Shown: positions 57,958 through 64,000 of the stretch, piece after piece | Numbering within the stretch: the stretch's first letter is position 1 | Layout of the letters: each line of letters starts with the position of its first letter | Assembly (NCBI RefSeq): GCF_000622365.1 | Contig: NZ_JASC01000007.1 | Coordinates: 21,273 to 85,272 of the forward strand | Source: Sulfitobacter noctilucae | GTDB taxonomy: Bacteria > Pseudomonadota > Alphaproteobacteria > Rhodobacterales > Rhodobacteraceae | DNA: 64,000 nucleotides | Direction: 5' to 3' | Notes under the pieces: model-generated | What the model was told of the DNA's origin: nothing | The model's input: only the letters and a program-made list of their open reading frames with translations | Databases searched by the model: none | Translations under genes and position numbers: made by a program

Positions 57958-58874
57958 TATGCCTCGCTCTCATTATGGCCATAGAGCTGTGCGCCTTTAT
58001 GCGCATGCTCCAGGTCTTCAAGTTCCAGCGTGGAATGCTGGATGCCAAACTCGTCGGCAAGACGGGCCTTTAGCGCCGTTTTGACTCCTTCGCCGGAAGC
58101 ACCGTTACTGATCACAACGTGGCAATCCAATGCGGCTTGGTTCTCCTGCATTTGCCAAAGATGAACGTGGTGGACGTCATGCACACAATCGACATCTTTA
58201 ATGGCGGCAATCACCTCCTCGTTGTTGAGATCTGGCGGACTTCCCAGCATCAGAATGCGTATGGGACCGCCAATTTCTGAGACGGCGAGGTAAAGGATAT
58301 ACAGGGCGATACCAATCGTGATCGCAGGATCGACCCACCACATGTTATAAAGCAGAATTAGCGAGCCGCCGATGATCACAGCAACAGATGCTAAAGCATC
58401 TGACAAGTTATGCAGGAATAGGGCTCGGATGTTCACGCTACCCTTTTGCATAGAGTAGGTCAGAATCGCTGTCAGCGTATCGACGACTAGCGCTACAGAG
58501 CCAAGGATTACCACTGTCCAACCAGCCACTTCGGTCGGTTCGATCAGTCGCATTCCGCCTTCATATATGAGGTAGACACCGACGAGGATGAGGGTTGTGT
58601 AGTTGATCAACGCCGCGACGACTTCGATCCTACCGTAGCCAAATGTCATTCTTTCATCAGCAGGACGTCTGGCAATCTTTCGGGCCGCGAACGCAATTAC
58701 CAGAGAAGCCATATCAGAGAAGTTGTGCAAGGCATCTGCAATGAGTGCGAGACTGCCCGACAGGATGCCGCCAACAATCTGCGCAACTGTCAGAAGTGCG
58801 TTCGCCCAAATCGCGACGGAAACACGACGATCACCGGATGCAGGGTCGATATGCGCGTGGCCGTCATGAGGCAT
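57957..58874 (-). CDS. Cation diffusion facilitator (Zn/Cd/Co efflux)
   Basis: A 305-aa CDF protein with six membrane helices. His/Asp transport sites SLALIADALHNFSDMASLV and FLHNLSDALASVAV (HxxxD pairs), N-terminal HDGHAHIDP histidines and a C-terminal cytoplasmic domain (DVDCVHDVHHVHLWQMQENQ). It exports divalent metals by proton antiport. Coupled to the upstream transglutaminase gene (11-bp overlap). Controlled through operator B by the 59735 MerR protein, by inference. Confidence 0.92.
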   Translation of the reverse strand: MPHDGHAHIDPASGDRRVSVAIWANALLTVAQIVGGILSGSLALIADALHNFSDMASLVIAFAARKIARRPADERMTFGYGRIEVVAALINYTTLILVGVYLIYEGGMRLIEPTEVAGWTVVILGSVALVVDTLTAILTYSMQKGSVNIRALFLHNLSDALASVAVIIGGSLILLYNMWWVDPAITIGIALYILYLAVSEIGGPIRILMLGSPPDLNNEEVIAAIKDVDCVHDVHHVHLWQMQENQAALDCHVVISNGASGEGVKTALKARLADEFGIQHSTLELEDLEHAHKGAQLYGHNESEA

Positions 58875-59634
58875 GGCGTGATCCCTCGTGGTGATGATTT
58901 GAAAGCGCTATGCCGGGAATGCGCGGAACGCGCCCTGCCCGAATGCGACGGACGCGGGCATTCATCCAATGGCGGACGACATAGCGATACAAAAGATCCT
59001 TCACCAAACTGAACGACTGTCGATGGTTGGCATAGAAATCATCTGGCGTGTCGAATGTGCCCAAATCCTGCACGATGCCTGTTTTTTGGATGTAGGTATC
59101 GCCGCCGGTCCATTCGACCGGCGGAGCCCTCAGACAATCAGTCCCTGCCCCATAGCCGCAGAGGCTTTGTGTATCGGTAAATGTGGATTGGAGAGCCAAA
59201 AGAAACTCGGCATCAAGAATAAACCCTTCGAGGTTCACCCAACCCGTCTCGGTTTCGACCTCAATCCAGGAATGAATGATTTCTTCCGGAGCAATGGGAT
59301 AGACGAGTTCAGGAACAACACCCCGCTGCAGTTCTTTGTGGATAGTGAATCCATGAAGACGGCAGCGCACGCCGACCGCACGCATGAGCGCCATTAGTAG
59401 AATGCCCTTGGTGTTGCATTGGCCAAACCCGTCAGTCAGCACCTCAGCGGCCGAGATGTCATCTGACCGGTTATATCCGAAGGCGATTTCATTGCGCACA
59501 AAATCGTAGATTGCCCCAATCTGGTCATGTGTCGACAGGGCGTTCCAGTCTCTATTCTCAATCAGCCGTGCAATCGATGGATTGTCGAAATTCAATAATG
59601 CGGTTGCTGCCAGAAGCGGATCATCAGCACTCAA
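58864..59634 (-). CDS. Transglutaminase-like cysteine protease-fold protein
   Basis: A 256-aa cytosolic protein starting at TTG, 7 bp after GAGGAG. Catalytic triad candidates: Cys in DGFGQCNTKGILLMALMRAVG, His in EEIIHSWIEVETETGWVNLEG, and the nearby Asp/Glu. Transglutaminase-like folds include peptidases and amidases. The gene leads the CDF operon and is unusual there; a role in processing or thiol chemistry is inferred only. C-terminal part is basic with HHHEGSRH. Confidence 0.82.
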   Translation of the reverse strand: MSADDPLLAATALLNFDNPSIARLIENRDWNALSTHDQIGAIYDFVRNEIAFGYNRSDDISAAEVLTDGFGQCNTKGILLMALMRAVGVRCRLHGFTIHKELQRGVVPELVYPIAPEEIIHSWIEVETETGWVNLEGFILDAEFLLALQSTFTDTQSLCGYGAGTDCLRAPPVEWTGGDTYIQKTGIVQDLGTFDTPDDFYANHRQSFSLVKDLLYRYVVRHWMNARVRRIRAGRVPRIPGIALSNHHHEGSRHAS

Positions 59635-59663
59635 TTTACATCTCCTCGAATCGTATATGTGTA

Positions 59664-59694
59664 GATGTAATTGCTCTAGTGACTAGAGCTTCAA
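59664..59694 (-). promoter_or_regulatory. MerR-type promoter/operator B
   Basis: Minus strand: -35 TTGAAG (59689-59694), 19-bp spacer holding the dyad CTCTAG-N3-CTAGAG (59674-59688), -10 TACATC (59664-59669). Upstream of the transglutaminase-CDF-CzcN operon. Near-identical in layout to promoter C. Confidence 0.85.
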
Positions 59695-59734
59695 GAGGCT
59701 TTTTCCGATTAATCCGTTTGAGCCCTTGTAAGGG

Positions 59735-60163
59735 CTAGGCTCCAATCCCGTCATGGTCGGTAAGACACTCCGAATGATCTCGCAAAACTTCGAGAACCTT
59801 GCAGTCCGCTGTGTTTCCGCCGCTGCATTCCTGGATCATGCGTTTCAGTTCGGTGCGTAGCGCTTTGAGTCGATCCATCCGCAATTCAACCTGTTTGAGT
59901 TGCCGACGCGCGATGGAGTCGGCCTCATTGCATGAGCGGTCGGGATTATCGCTGAGATCAAGCAGTTCACGGATGGCTTCCAGAGGAAACCCCAACTGTC
60001 GCGCATGTCGAATAAAGGACAGGCGGTCGACCTCAGTGTCCCCATAGCGCCGCTGCCCTCCATCGGTCCGGCCCGGCTCGGGCATTAACCCAATTTGTTC
60101 ATAGTACCGAATGGTCTGAACTTTCGTTCCGGTTTTCTTTCCCAAGCTGCCAATTGTAAGCAT
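59735..60163 (-). CDS. MerR-family divalent-metal regulator (CadR/PbrR/ZntR-like)
   Basis: A 142-aa protein. Winged helix LTIGSLGKKTGTKVQTIRYYEQIGL, dimer helix and metal cysteines C78 (DRSCNE), C113 and C121 (ECSGGNTADC). The 35 and 8 residue spacings fit the Zn/Cd/Pb group. Three operators CTCTAG-N3-CTAGAG nearby resemble the PbrR/CadR type. It lies directly upstream of the CDF operon on the same strand. A hairpin AGCCCTT-gt-AAGGGCT overlaps its stop codon (59721-59736). Confidence 0.85.
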   Translation of the reverse strand: MLTIGSLGKKTGTKVQTIRYYEQIGLMPEPGRTDGGQRRYGDTEVDRLSFIRHARQLGFPLEAIRELLDLSDNPDRSCNEADSIARRQLKQVELRMDRLKALRTELKRMIQECSGGNTADCKVLEVLRDHSECLTDHDGIGA

Positions 60164-60170
60164 GTAACCT

Positions 60171-60198
60171 CCATAGCTATAGTGTTGGTAGCTATAGG
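60171..60198. promoter_or_regulatory. Inverted repeat upstream of the MerR gene
   Basis: CCATAGCTA (60171-60179) and TAGCTATAGG (60189-60198) form a dyad 8 bp before the MerR ATG. It differs from the CTCTAG operators but is close to the TATAG half-site of related MerR sites, suggesting autoregulation. No good -35/-10 pair was found around it. Confidence 0.45.
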
Positions 60199-60267
60199 TA
60201 TTGGCATGTGCAAGCCATTGCTCTGTTCACGGGTCCGTGACACGCCGTCACTGTGCCAAGAAACAGC

Positions 60268-60298
60268 TTGAACCTCTAGCAACTAGAACATTTACAAC
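60268..60298 (+). promoter_or_regulatory. MerR-type promoter/operator C
   Basis: -35 TTGAAC (60268-60273), 19-bp spacer with CTCTAG-CAA-CTAGAA (60274-60288), -10 TACAAC (60293-60298). Located 38 bp before the SCO gene at 60336. Matches promoter B in spacing and half-sites. Confidence 0.85.
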
Positions 60299-60335
60299 AC
60301 CATAAAAATGCACTGAATCGGGCGCAATTCGACCA

Positions 60336-60932
60336 ATGAGACTATCTGTTTTGCAAAAAATGCTTTGGGGCCTCGCCACGATCGCAATTGTGGGGTTCGT
60401 TTGGCTGCAAGTTTCTACCAGAAGCGAACAGCGCATTGATGATCCTGCGTTCCGGGCAGATTTCGAACTAACCGATCACCAAGGCATGGTGCAGACGGAC
60501 GAAGACTTCGCAGGGCGCTGGATGCTCGTATTTTTCGGCTTTGCGAATTGCCCAGATGTGTGCCCCACGACCTTGGCTGAGGTTGCTGCTGTCATGGATG
60601 CGCTCTGCTCCGATGCCGCTAAAGTCCAGCCGCTGTTTATCTCGATTGATCCTGAACGTGATACGCCTGAACAGCTCGCGGAATTCGTTCCGGCTTTCGA
60701 TGCAGATATCATAGGGCTCACTGGTACGGCCGATCAAATCAAGCGAACAACAGAAACCTTCCGGGTGTACTTTGAGAAGATCGAGGAAGCGGCTTCGCCC
60801 GACGGATACACGATGGGGCATTCGTCTCAGCTGTTCCTCTTTGACCCCCAAGGTGGATATGTCGGGGCTTGGACATATGGCACACCGGCAGAGGAGATCC
60901 TTGCCGATCTGAAGGCGCGGATGTCGATATGA
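60336..60932 (+). CDS. SCO1/SenC-family copper chaperone, copy 1
   Basis: A 198-aa protein with an N-terminal anchor (LWGLATIAIVGFVWLQV), thioredoxin fold and the Cu-binding FANCPDVCPTTLAEV (CxxxC) plus the distal His in GHSSQLFLFD. SCO proteins deliver Cu to cytochrome oxidase or act as thiol reductases. First gene of the promoter C operon; no SD is obvious. Followed by dsbB with a 4-bp overlap. Confidence 0.9.
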   Translation: MRLSVLQKMLWGLATIAIVGFVWLQVSTRSEQRIDDPAFRADFELTDHQGMVQTDEDFAGRWMLVFFGFANCPDVCPTTLAEVAAVMDALCSDAAKVQPLFISIDPERDTPEQLAEFVPAFDADIIGLTGTADQIKRTTETFRVYFEKIEEAASPDGYTMGHSSQLFLFDPQGGYVGAWTYGTPAEEILADLKARMSI

Positions 60933-61354
60933 GCCGGGTGATGTCAAGAGAGACGGCTCTGACCGCCGCGTGGGTCGTCGCTTTGGGGAGTTCCTTGGCC
61001 GTTCTCTATATCGGTGAGGTTCTGGGGCAGGTTCCGTGCAATCTGTGTTGGTTTCAGCGCGCGTTTATGTTCCCTCTGGCCGTTGTTCTGGGCCTCGGTC
61101 TTTGGTGGGAGGATTACCGGGTAGGTCGCTACGGTGTGGCGCTCGCCCTTGGTGGGGCCGCCATCGCACTGTGGCATCTGGGCCTCTACACCGGAATTCT
61201 CCCGGAGCGCATCCAACCCTGCACGGCGACTGGCCCGTCTTGCACAGACGATAATCAGGTTTTTCTTAGCCTCCCCATCCCGCTTTTGGCGTTGGTCGCC
61301 TTTGGGCTGATCGCGATCCTGTCCATTTTCTCCCTGAAGGAGCCCCGCACATGA
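60929..61354 (+). CDS. DsbB-type disulfide bond formation protein
   Basis: A 141-aa inner-membrane protein with four helices. Periplasmic cysteine pairs CNLC (VPCNLCWFQR, about 37-40) and the second loop IQPCTATGPSCTD. DsbB reoxidises DsbA with quinones. It overlaps the upstream SCO stop (ATGA) and downstream dsbA by 4 bp, forming a Dsb cassette for extracytoplasmic copper or redox proteins. Confidence 0.9.
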   Translation: MSRVMSRETALTAAWVVALGSSLAVLYIGEVLGQVPCNLCWFQRAFMFPLAVVLGLGLWWEDYRVGRYGVALALGGAAIALWHLGLYTGILPERIQPCTATGPSCTDDNQVFLSLPIPLLALVAFGLIAILSIFSLKEPRT

Positions 61355-62010
61355 AAAACAGATCAATCGTTCTATCCGTCTTGGCTGTTGGCTTAGCGAT
61401 CTTTGCCGCCGCTGTCTGGTATCAGTCCCGCCCTGCCCCGATTGCACAAGTCGATCCGGTCCAGCCCGAAATAGCGGAGGCTCTGATGCGTCCCTACTCG
61501 CCCATCATGGGGCCAGAGGATGCGCCTGTCACAATCGTGGAATTCTTTGATCCAGCCTGTGAGGCTTGTAGGGCATTCTACCCCGTCATCAAGGATATCA
61601 TGGCGGAGCACGACGGACAGGTTCGGGTCGTTCTTCGCTACACCGCGTTCCATGGGGCGGCCTCGGAAGAAGCCATCAGGGTGATGGAAGCGGCGCGTAT
61701 GCAAGACGTCTATATCCCGGTCAAAGAAGCGATCCTTGAGTTTCAGCCACGTTGGGCGTCTCACGGCGAACCAGCGCCGGGTTTAATTCTCGGCATTGCT
61801 GAACAGGCTGGCCTAGATGTTGACGCCGCACATAACCAGATGAGAGCGCCACAAACGCTGGCGATCCTTAATCAAGACCGCGCAGACGTTGAGGCAATGG
61901 GCGTGCGCCAAACCCCCACCTTTTATGTAAATGGCAAACCGCTCGATCCGTTTGGAGTTGACGAACTGCGCGCGTTGGTCGCCGCAGAAGTCGCGGCAAT
62001 CGGCTCGTGA
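61351..62010 (+). CDS. DsbA-family (BdbD-like) thioredoxin-fold oxidase
   Basis: A 219-aa exported/anchored protein (signal VLSVLAVGLAIFAAAVWY), active site FFDPACEACRAFYP (CEAC, about 70-73), cis-Pro loop QTPTFYVNGK. Paired with DsbB it forms disulfides. The BdbC/BdbD-like arrangement and short DsbB suit metal-stress modules. No SD beyond coupling. Confidence 0.9.
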   Translation: MKNRSIVLSVLAVGLAIFAAAVWYQSRPAPIAQVDPVQPEIAEALMRPYSPIMGPEDAPVTIVEFFDPACEACRAFYPVIKDIMAEHDGQVRVVLRYTAFHGAASEEAIRVMEAARMQDVYIPVKEAILEFQPRWASHGEPAPGLILGIAEQAGLDVDAAHNQMRAPQTLAILNQDRADVEAMGVRQTPTFYVNGKPLDPFGVDELRALVAAEVAAIGS

Positions 62011-62038
62011 CCAACTTACTATTGAGAGGAACTAACTC

Positions 62039-62503
62039 GTGAAATCATCCATTGCTGCCACCATCTTTGCATCGTGCCTGTTCGTCGGGCTGCCGACGAC
62101 AACAGTTGCTGGCTCTGAGGACGTTGTAGTCGAAAACGCCTGGTCTCGCGCCTCTATAGGCATCAACCGTCCGGGTGCTGCCTATATGACCCTGCGCAAT
62201 ACCGGTACCGATCCGGTGACGCTTGTAGGCTTGGAAACGCCTCTCGCCATGATGCCCGACATCCATGAGACTAAGACCGACGCAAATGGTGTGAGTTCCA
62301 TGGCTCCAGCCGGAGAGATCATGATTCCCCCCGGCGAAAGTGTTTCCCTTGAGCCGGGTGGCTTGCATGCCATGCTGATGCGATTGCAAACCAAGATGGT
62401 GGAAGGCGAGACTTTTCCGCTGACATTGAACTTTGCCGATGGCGGGACGCGGACCGTCGATGTGCCCATTCTTGGGATTGCGGCGCGTGGGCCAGAGGGC
62501 TGA
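62039..62503 (+). CDS. PCu(A)C-type copper chaperone
   Basis: A 154-aa exported protein (GTG start after gagaggaac). Copper motif: HETKTDANGVSSM and GGLHAMLM, with the H, M and M spacing of PCuAC; core DVVVENAWSRASIGINRPGAAYMTLRN. It carries Cu(I) in the periplasm to SCO or to cytochrome oxidase. It is flanked by two SCO genes. TGATG overlap with the next gene. Confidence 0.9.
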   Translation: MKSSIAATIFASCLFVGLPTTTVAGSEDVVVENAWSRASIGINRPGAAYMTLRNTGTDPVTLVGLETPLAMMPDIHETKTDANGVSSMAPAGEIMIPPGESVSLEPGGLHAMLMRLQTKMVEGETFPLTLNFADGGTRTVDVPILGIAARGPEG

Positions 62504-63129
62504 TGAACCGAAGAACTCTCCTTACTTATGGTGCCGCAATTGCCGGAGTGGCTGCACTCACGCTGTTCATTGGCTGGTGGCGCGTGGACGGTCCCGGCGC
62601 GCCTGAACCGGTGGCTCAACGACCCTTGCCGCTCACTCAGATGGAATTCCAGATGACCGACCAGGACGGCGCAACCGTCGGACCTGAGACACTTCTGGGT
62701 AATCCATCAATGGCGTTTTTCGGCTTCACATACTGCCCCGATGTCTGCCCGACGACATTGTCGGACATTTCTGGGTGGCTCGACGACCTTGGAGACGACG
62801 TGGCCGACATGAATGTTGTGTTCATTACAGTCGATCCAGAGCGCGATACGGAGGCCGCCATGGCTGAATATGTCAGCTATTTTCACCCCGCTATCCAAGG
62901 TTGGAGCGGAACGCTGAGTGAAACGGCACGCGCCGCGGCAGGCTTCCGCGCAAGTTATGAAAAAGTCGTCACCGAGGGCGACGACTACACGATGAACCAC
63001 ACGGCGAGCGTCTTTCTCTTTGATGTTGAGGGACAGTTTGCCGGGACCGTAGATTACCACGAATCAAGGGAATTTGCGGTGCCAAAGATCCGCCGCATCC
63101 TGACAAGAGCAGAAGAAGATACATCATGA
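62503..63129 (+). CDS. SCO1/SenC-family copper chaperone, copy 2
   Basis: A 208-aa protein. N-terminal anchor (RTLLTYGAAIAGVAALTLFIGW), thioredoxin fold with FGFTYCPDVCPTTLSDI and distal His in DYTMNHTASVFLFD. Similar to the 60336 gene; the two flank Dsb and PCuAC genes. Coupled to the M23 peptidase gene (ATGA). Probably loads CuA. Confidence 0.9.
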   Translation: MNRRTLLTYGAAIAGVAALTLFIGWWRVDGPGAPEPVAQRPLPLTQMEFQMTDQDGATVGPETLLGNPSMAFFGFTYCPDVCPTTLSDISGWLDDLGDDVADMNVVFITVDPERDTEAAMAEYVSYFHPAIQGWSGTLSETARAAAGFRASYEKVVTEGDDYTMNHTASVFLFDVEGQFAGTVDYHESREFAVPKIRRILTRAEEDTS

Positions 63130-64000
63130 AATTGAGATACCCTGCCAACGGCGTCGCAGCAGCAGGCGTTGCTGTCGCGTTGGTAATTGGTCTCCCGAAC
63201 AACTGGAGAAAGGCATCTGTCCCAGAAGCGCTTGTTGAGGTGTCTAATTGGCAGCCCGCGCCAATGCAGAACCCGGCAATCCTAACTCAACCGCTGATGC
63301 CCTTTGAGAAAGCAGTTCCTAGATCGGACACAATCGCTTGGGCACCAGAACTGCCCTCGCGCCGAATACTTGATGCGGCTTTGCCAGAAACCAATCCTCC
63401 AATGGAGATGTGGTCGGGAAGTTTGTCATCAGGTGAAACACTGGACGCATTGCTGTCCTCAGCAGGCCTCTCTGCACCCAATCGCGCCGAAGTGGCGCTG
63501 GCGCTGGCCGCGGAATATGACCTGCGCAAGCTCAAACCCGGATACAGTATTGAGGTTGAAACGTCGCTTTCCGGGTCCCTTCGAAGGGTAGTATTGTCCG
63601 TCGATGCTGGCGTACAAATCGAAGCCGTGTTCGCAGACGAGGTTGCCACACGGAAGATCGTTCCTGAGCCCGATCTGGTTCTGCGTGCGGCAGATACGAC
63701 GGTGGAAACCTCGATCTTTACAACCCTTGCATCGGCTGATATTCCGGCGCGGTTTGCCGTAGACTTGGCTGAGATGTTGGGGGGCACTGTCGATTTCCGG
63801 CGTGATCTGCAGGGCGGCGAAAGGCTGCAACTTATGTGGCGGGAAGCCACTGTTGGCGATCAGGTCATCACACAGCCCCGCCTGTCTTTTGCTGCGCTGA
63901 CCATAGATGAAGCTCTTTATGAAATCGTTTGGCCCGATGACAACTCTGGGAACGCGACGATCTTTGTCGATGGTGATCTGTTGCGCGTGTTTGCCCAGCC
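63126..64000 (+). CDS. M23-type peptidoglycan endopeptidase, N-terminal part (runs off the window)
   Basis: The first 291 codons of a gene cut off by the window end. Signal anchor (NGVAAAGVAVALVIGLPN), then LysM-like/OapA-type N-terminal domains as in M23 endopeptidases (SGSLSSGETLDALLSSAGLSA; LVLRAADTTVETSIFTTLASADIPARFAVDLAEML, DFRRDLQGGERLQLMW). The catalytic HxxxD/HxH peptidase domain is expected downstream of 64000. Last seen gene of the promoter C operon. Joins the L,D-transpeptidase as a second cell-wall enzyme in the metal regulon. Confidence 0.78.
   Translation, partial: MKLRYPANGVAAAGVAVALVIGLPNNWRKASVPEALVEVSNWQPAPMQNPAILTQPLMPFEKAVPRSDTIAWAPELPSRRILDAALPETNPPMEMWSGSLSSGETLDALLSSAGLSAPNRAEVALALAAEYDLRKLKPGYSIEVETSLSGSLRRVVLSVDAGVQIEAVFADEVATRKIVPEPDLVLRAADTTVETSIFTTLASADIPARFAVDLAEMLGGTVDFRRDLQGGERLQLMWREATVGDQVITQPRLSFAALTIDEALYEIVWPDDNSGNATIFVDGDLLRVFAQ

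Noticed and set aside
1..64000. tRNA, rRNA or att-site-based integrative element
   Set aside because: No tRNA cloverleaf, rRNA sequence or integrase gene was seen. The only recombinase is the IS transposase, so a plasmid is more likely than an integrated element, although the window edges are unknown.

Overview
The window looks like a large conjugative plasmid, or plasmid-derived element, of a marine alphaproteobacterium of the Rhodobacterales (Roseobacter group). This rests on the protein families and gene style, not on a database search: DUF3768, DUF736, ArdC and ParB-like plasmid genes, a VirB/VirD4 conjugation system of alphaproteobacterial type, high GC with tightly overlapping ATGA/TGATG gene junctions, and a GC-rich hairpin 3' element seen twice. 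No rRNA, tRNA or chromosomal housekeeping genes were seen.

Layout. (1) 1-470: ten iterons with an AT-rich flank, so probably the replication origin. No replication initiator gene lies in the window. (2) 0.6-14.5 kb: plasmid accessory genes, mostly small and uncharacterised, many behind long non-coding GC-rich leaders: DUF3768, a 616-aa ParB-like protein, DUF736, ArdC antirestriction protein, an adenine-methylase-like protein, and two of the three copies of a small protein family with an LYEWNTG motif. A mercury cassette (merR, merT, merF and a GDCCVxC protein, with no merA) and a secreted nuclease are embedded here. (3) 14.8-22.4 kb: a ParA-type ATPase with a basic partner protein, next to a remarkable array of 7-bp repeats, then a large inverted repeat, a MobC-like protein, a VirD2-type relaxase and the VirD4 coupling protein. 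(4) 22.4-34.8 kb: a complete mating-pore operon on the minus strand (virB1, B2, B3, B4, a lipoprotein, a VirB5/transglycosylase chimera, B5, B8, B9, B10, B11, two small genes, B6). (5) 35-51.6 kb: a periplasmic copper-handling island with a CsoR repressor, two multicopper oxidases, CopC/CopD, DUF411, DUF305, cupredoxins with a CusF domain, cytochromes c, a TolC-like protein and Dsb-type redox proteins. (6) 51.97-53.56 kb: an intact IS of the ISNCY/IS1202 type with a 5-bp target duplication. (7) 53.6-57.3 kb: the third LYEWNTG protein, a DNA-binding-like/membrane fusion protein, an alpha/beta hydrolase and an L,D-transpeptidase. (8) 57.3-64 kb: a MerR-family regulator with three near-identical operators that appear to control an L,D-transpeptidase, a transglutaminase/CDF-efflux/CzcN-like operon, and a SCO-DsbB-DsbA-PCuAC-SCO-M23 peptidase operon that runs off the end.

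How it fits together. The plasmid transfers itself (relaxase, coupling protein, VirB pore), protects itself on entry (ArdC) and is probably partitioned by the ParA pair on the heptad array. Its cargo is metal tolerance: Hg uptake and sensing genes, copper oxidation and sequestration in the periplasm rather than P-type ATPase or RND export, and a divalent-cation efflux regulon that also contains cell-wall enzymes. The least described elements are the heptad array with its ParA pair, the LYEWNTG family, the VirB1-VirB5 chimera and the 54.0-55.7 kb membrane protein. All starts were chosen by eye from Shine-Dalgarno (SD) spacing and overlaps. No homology search was run, so family names are recognition by motif.
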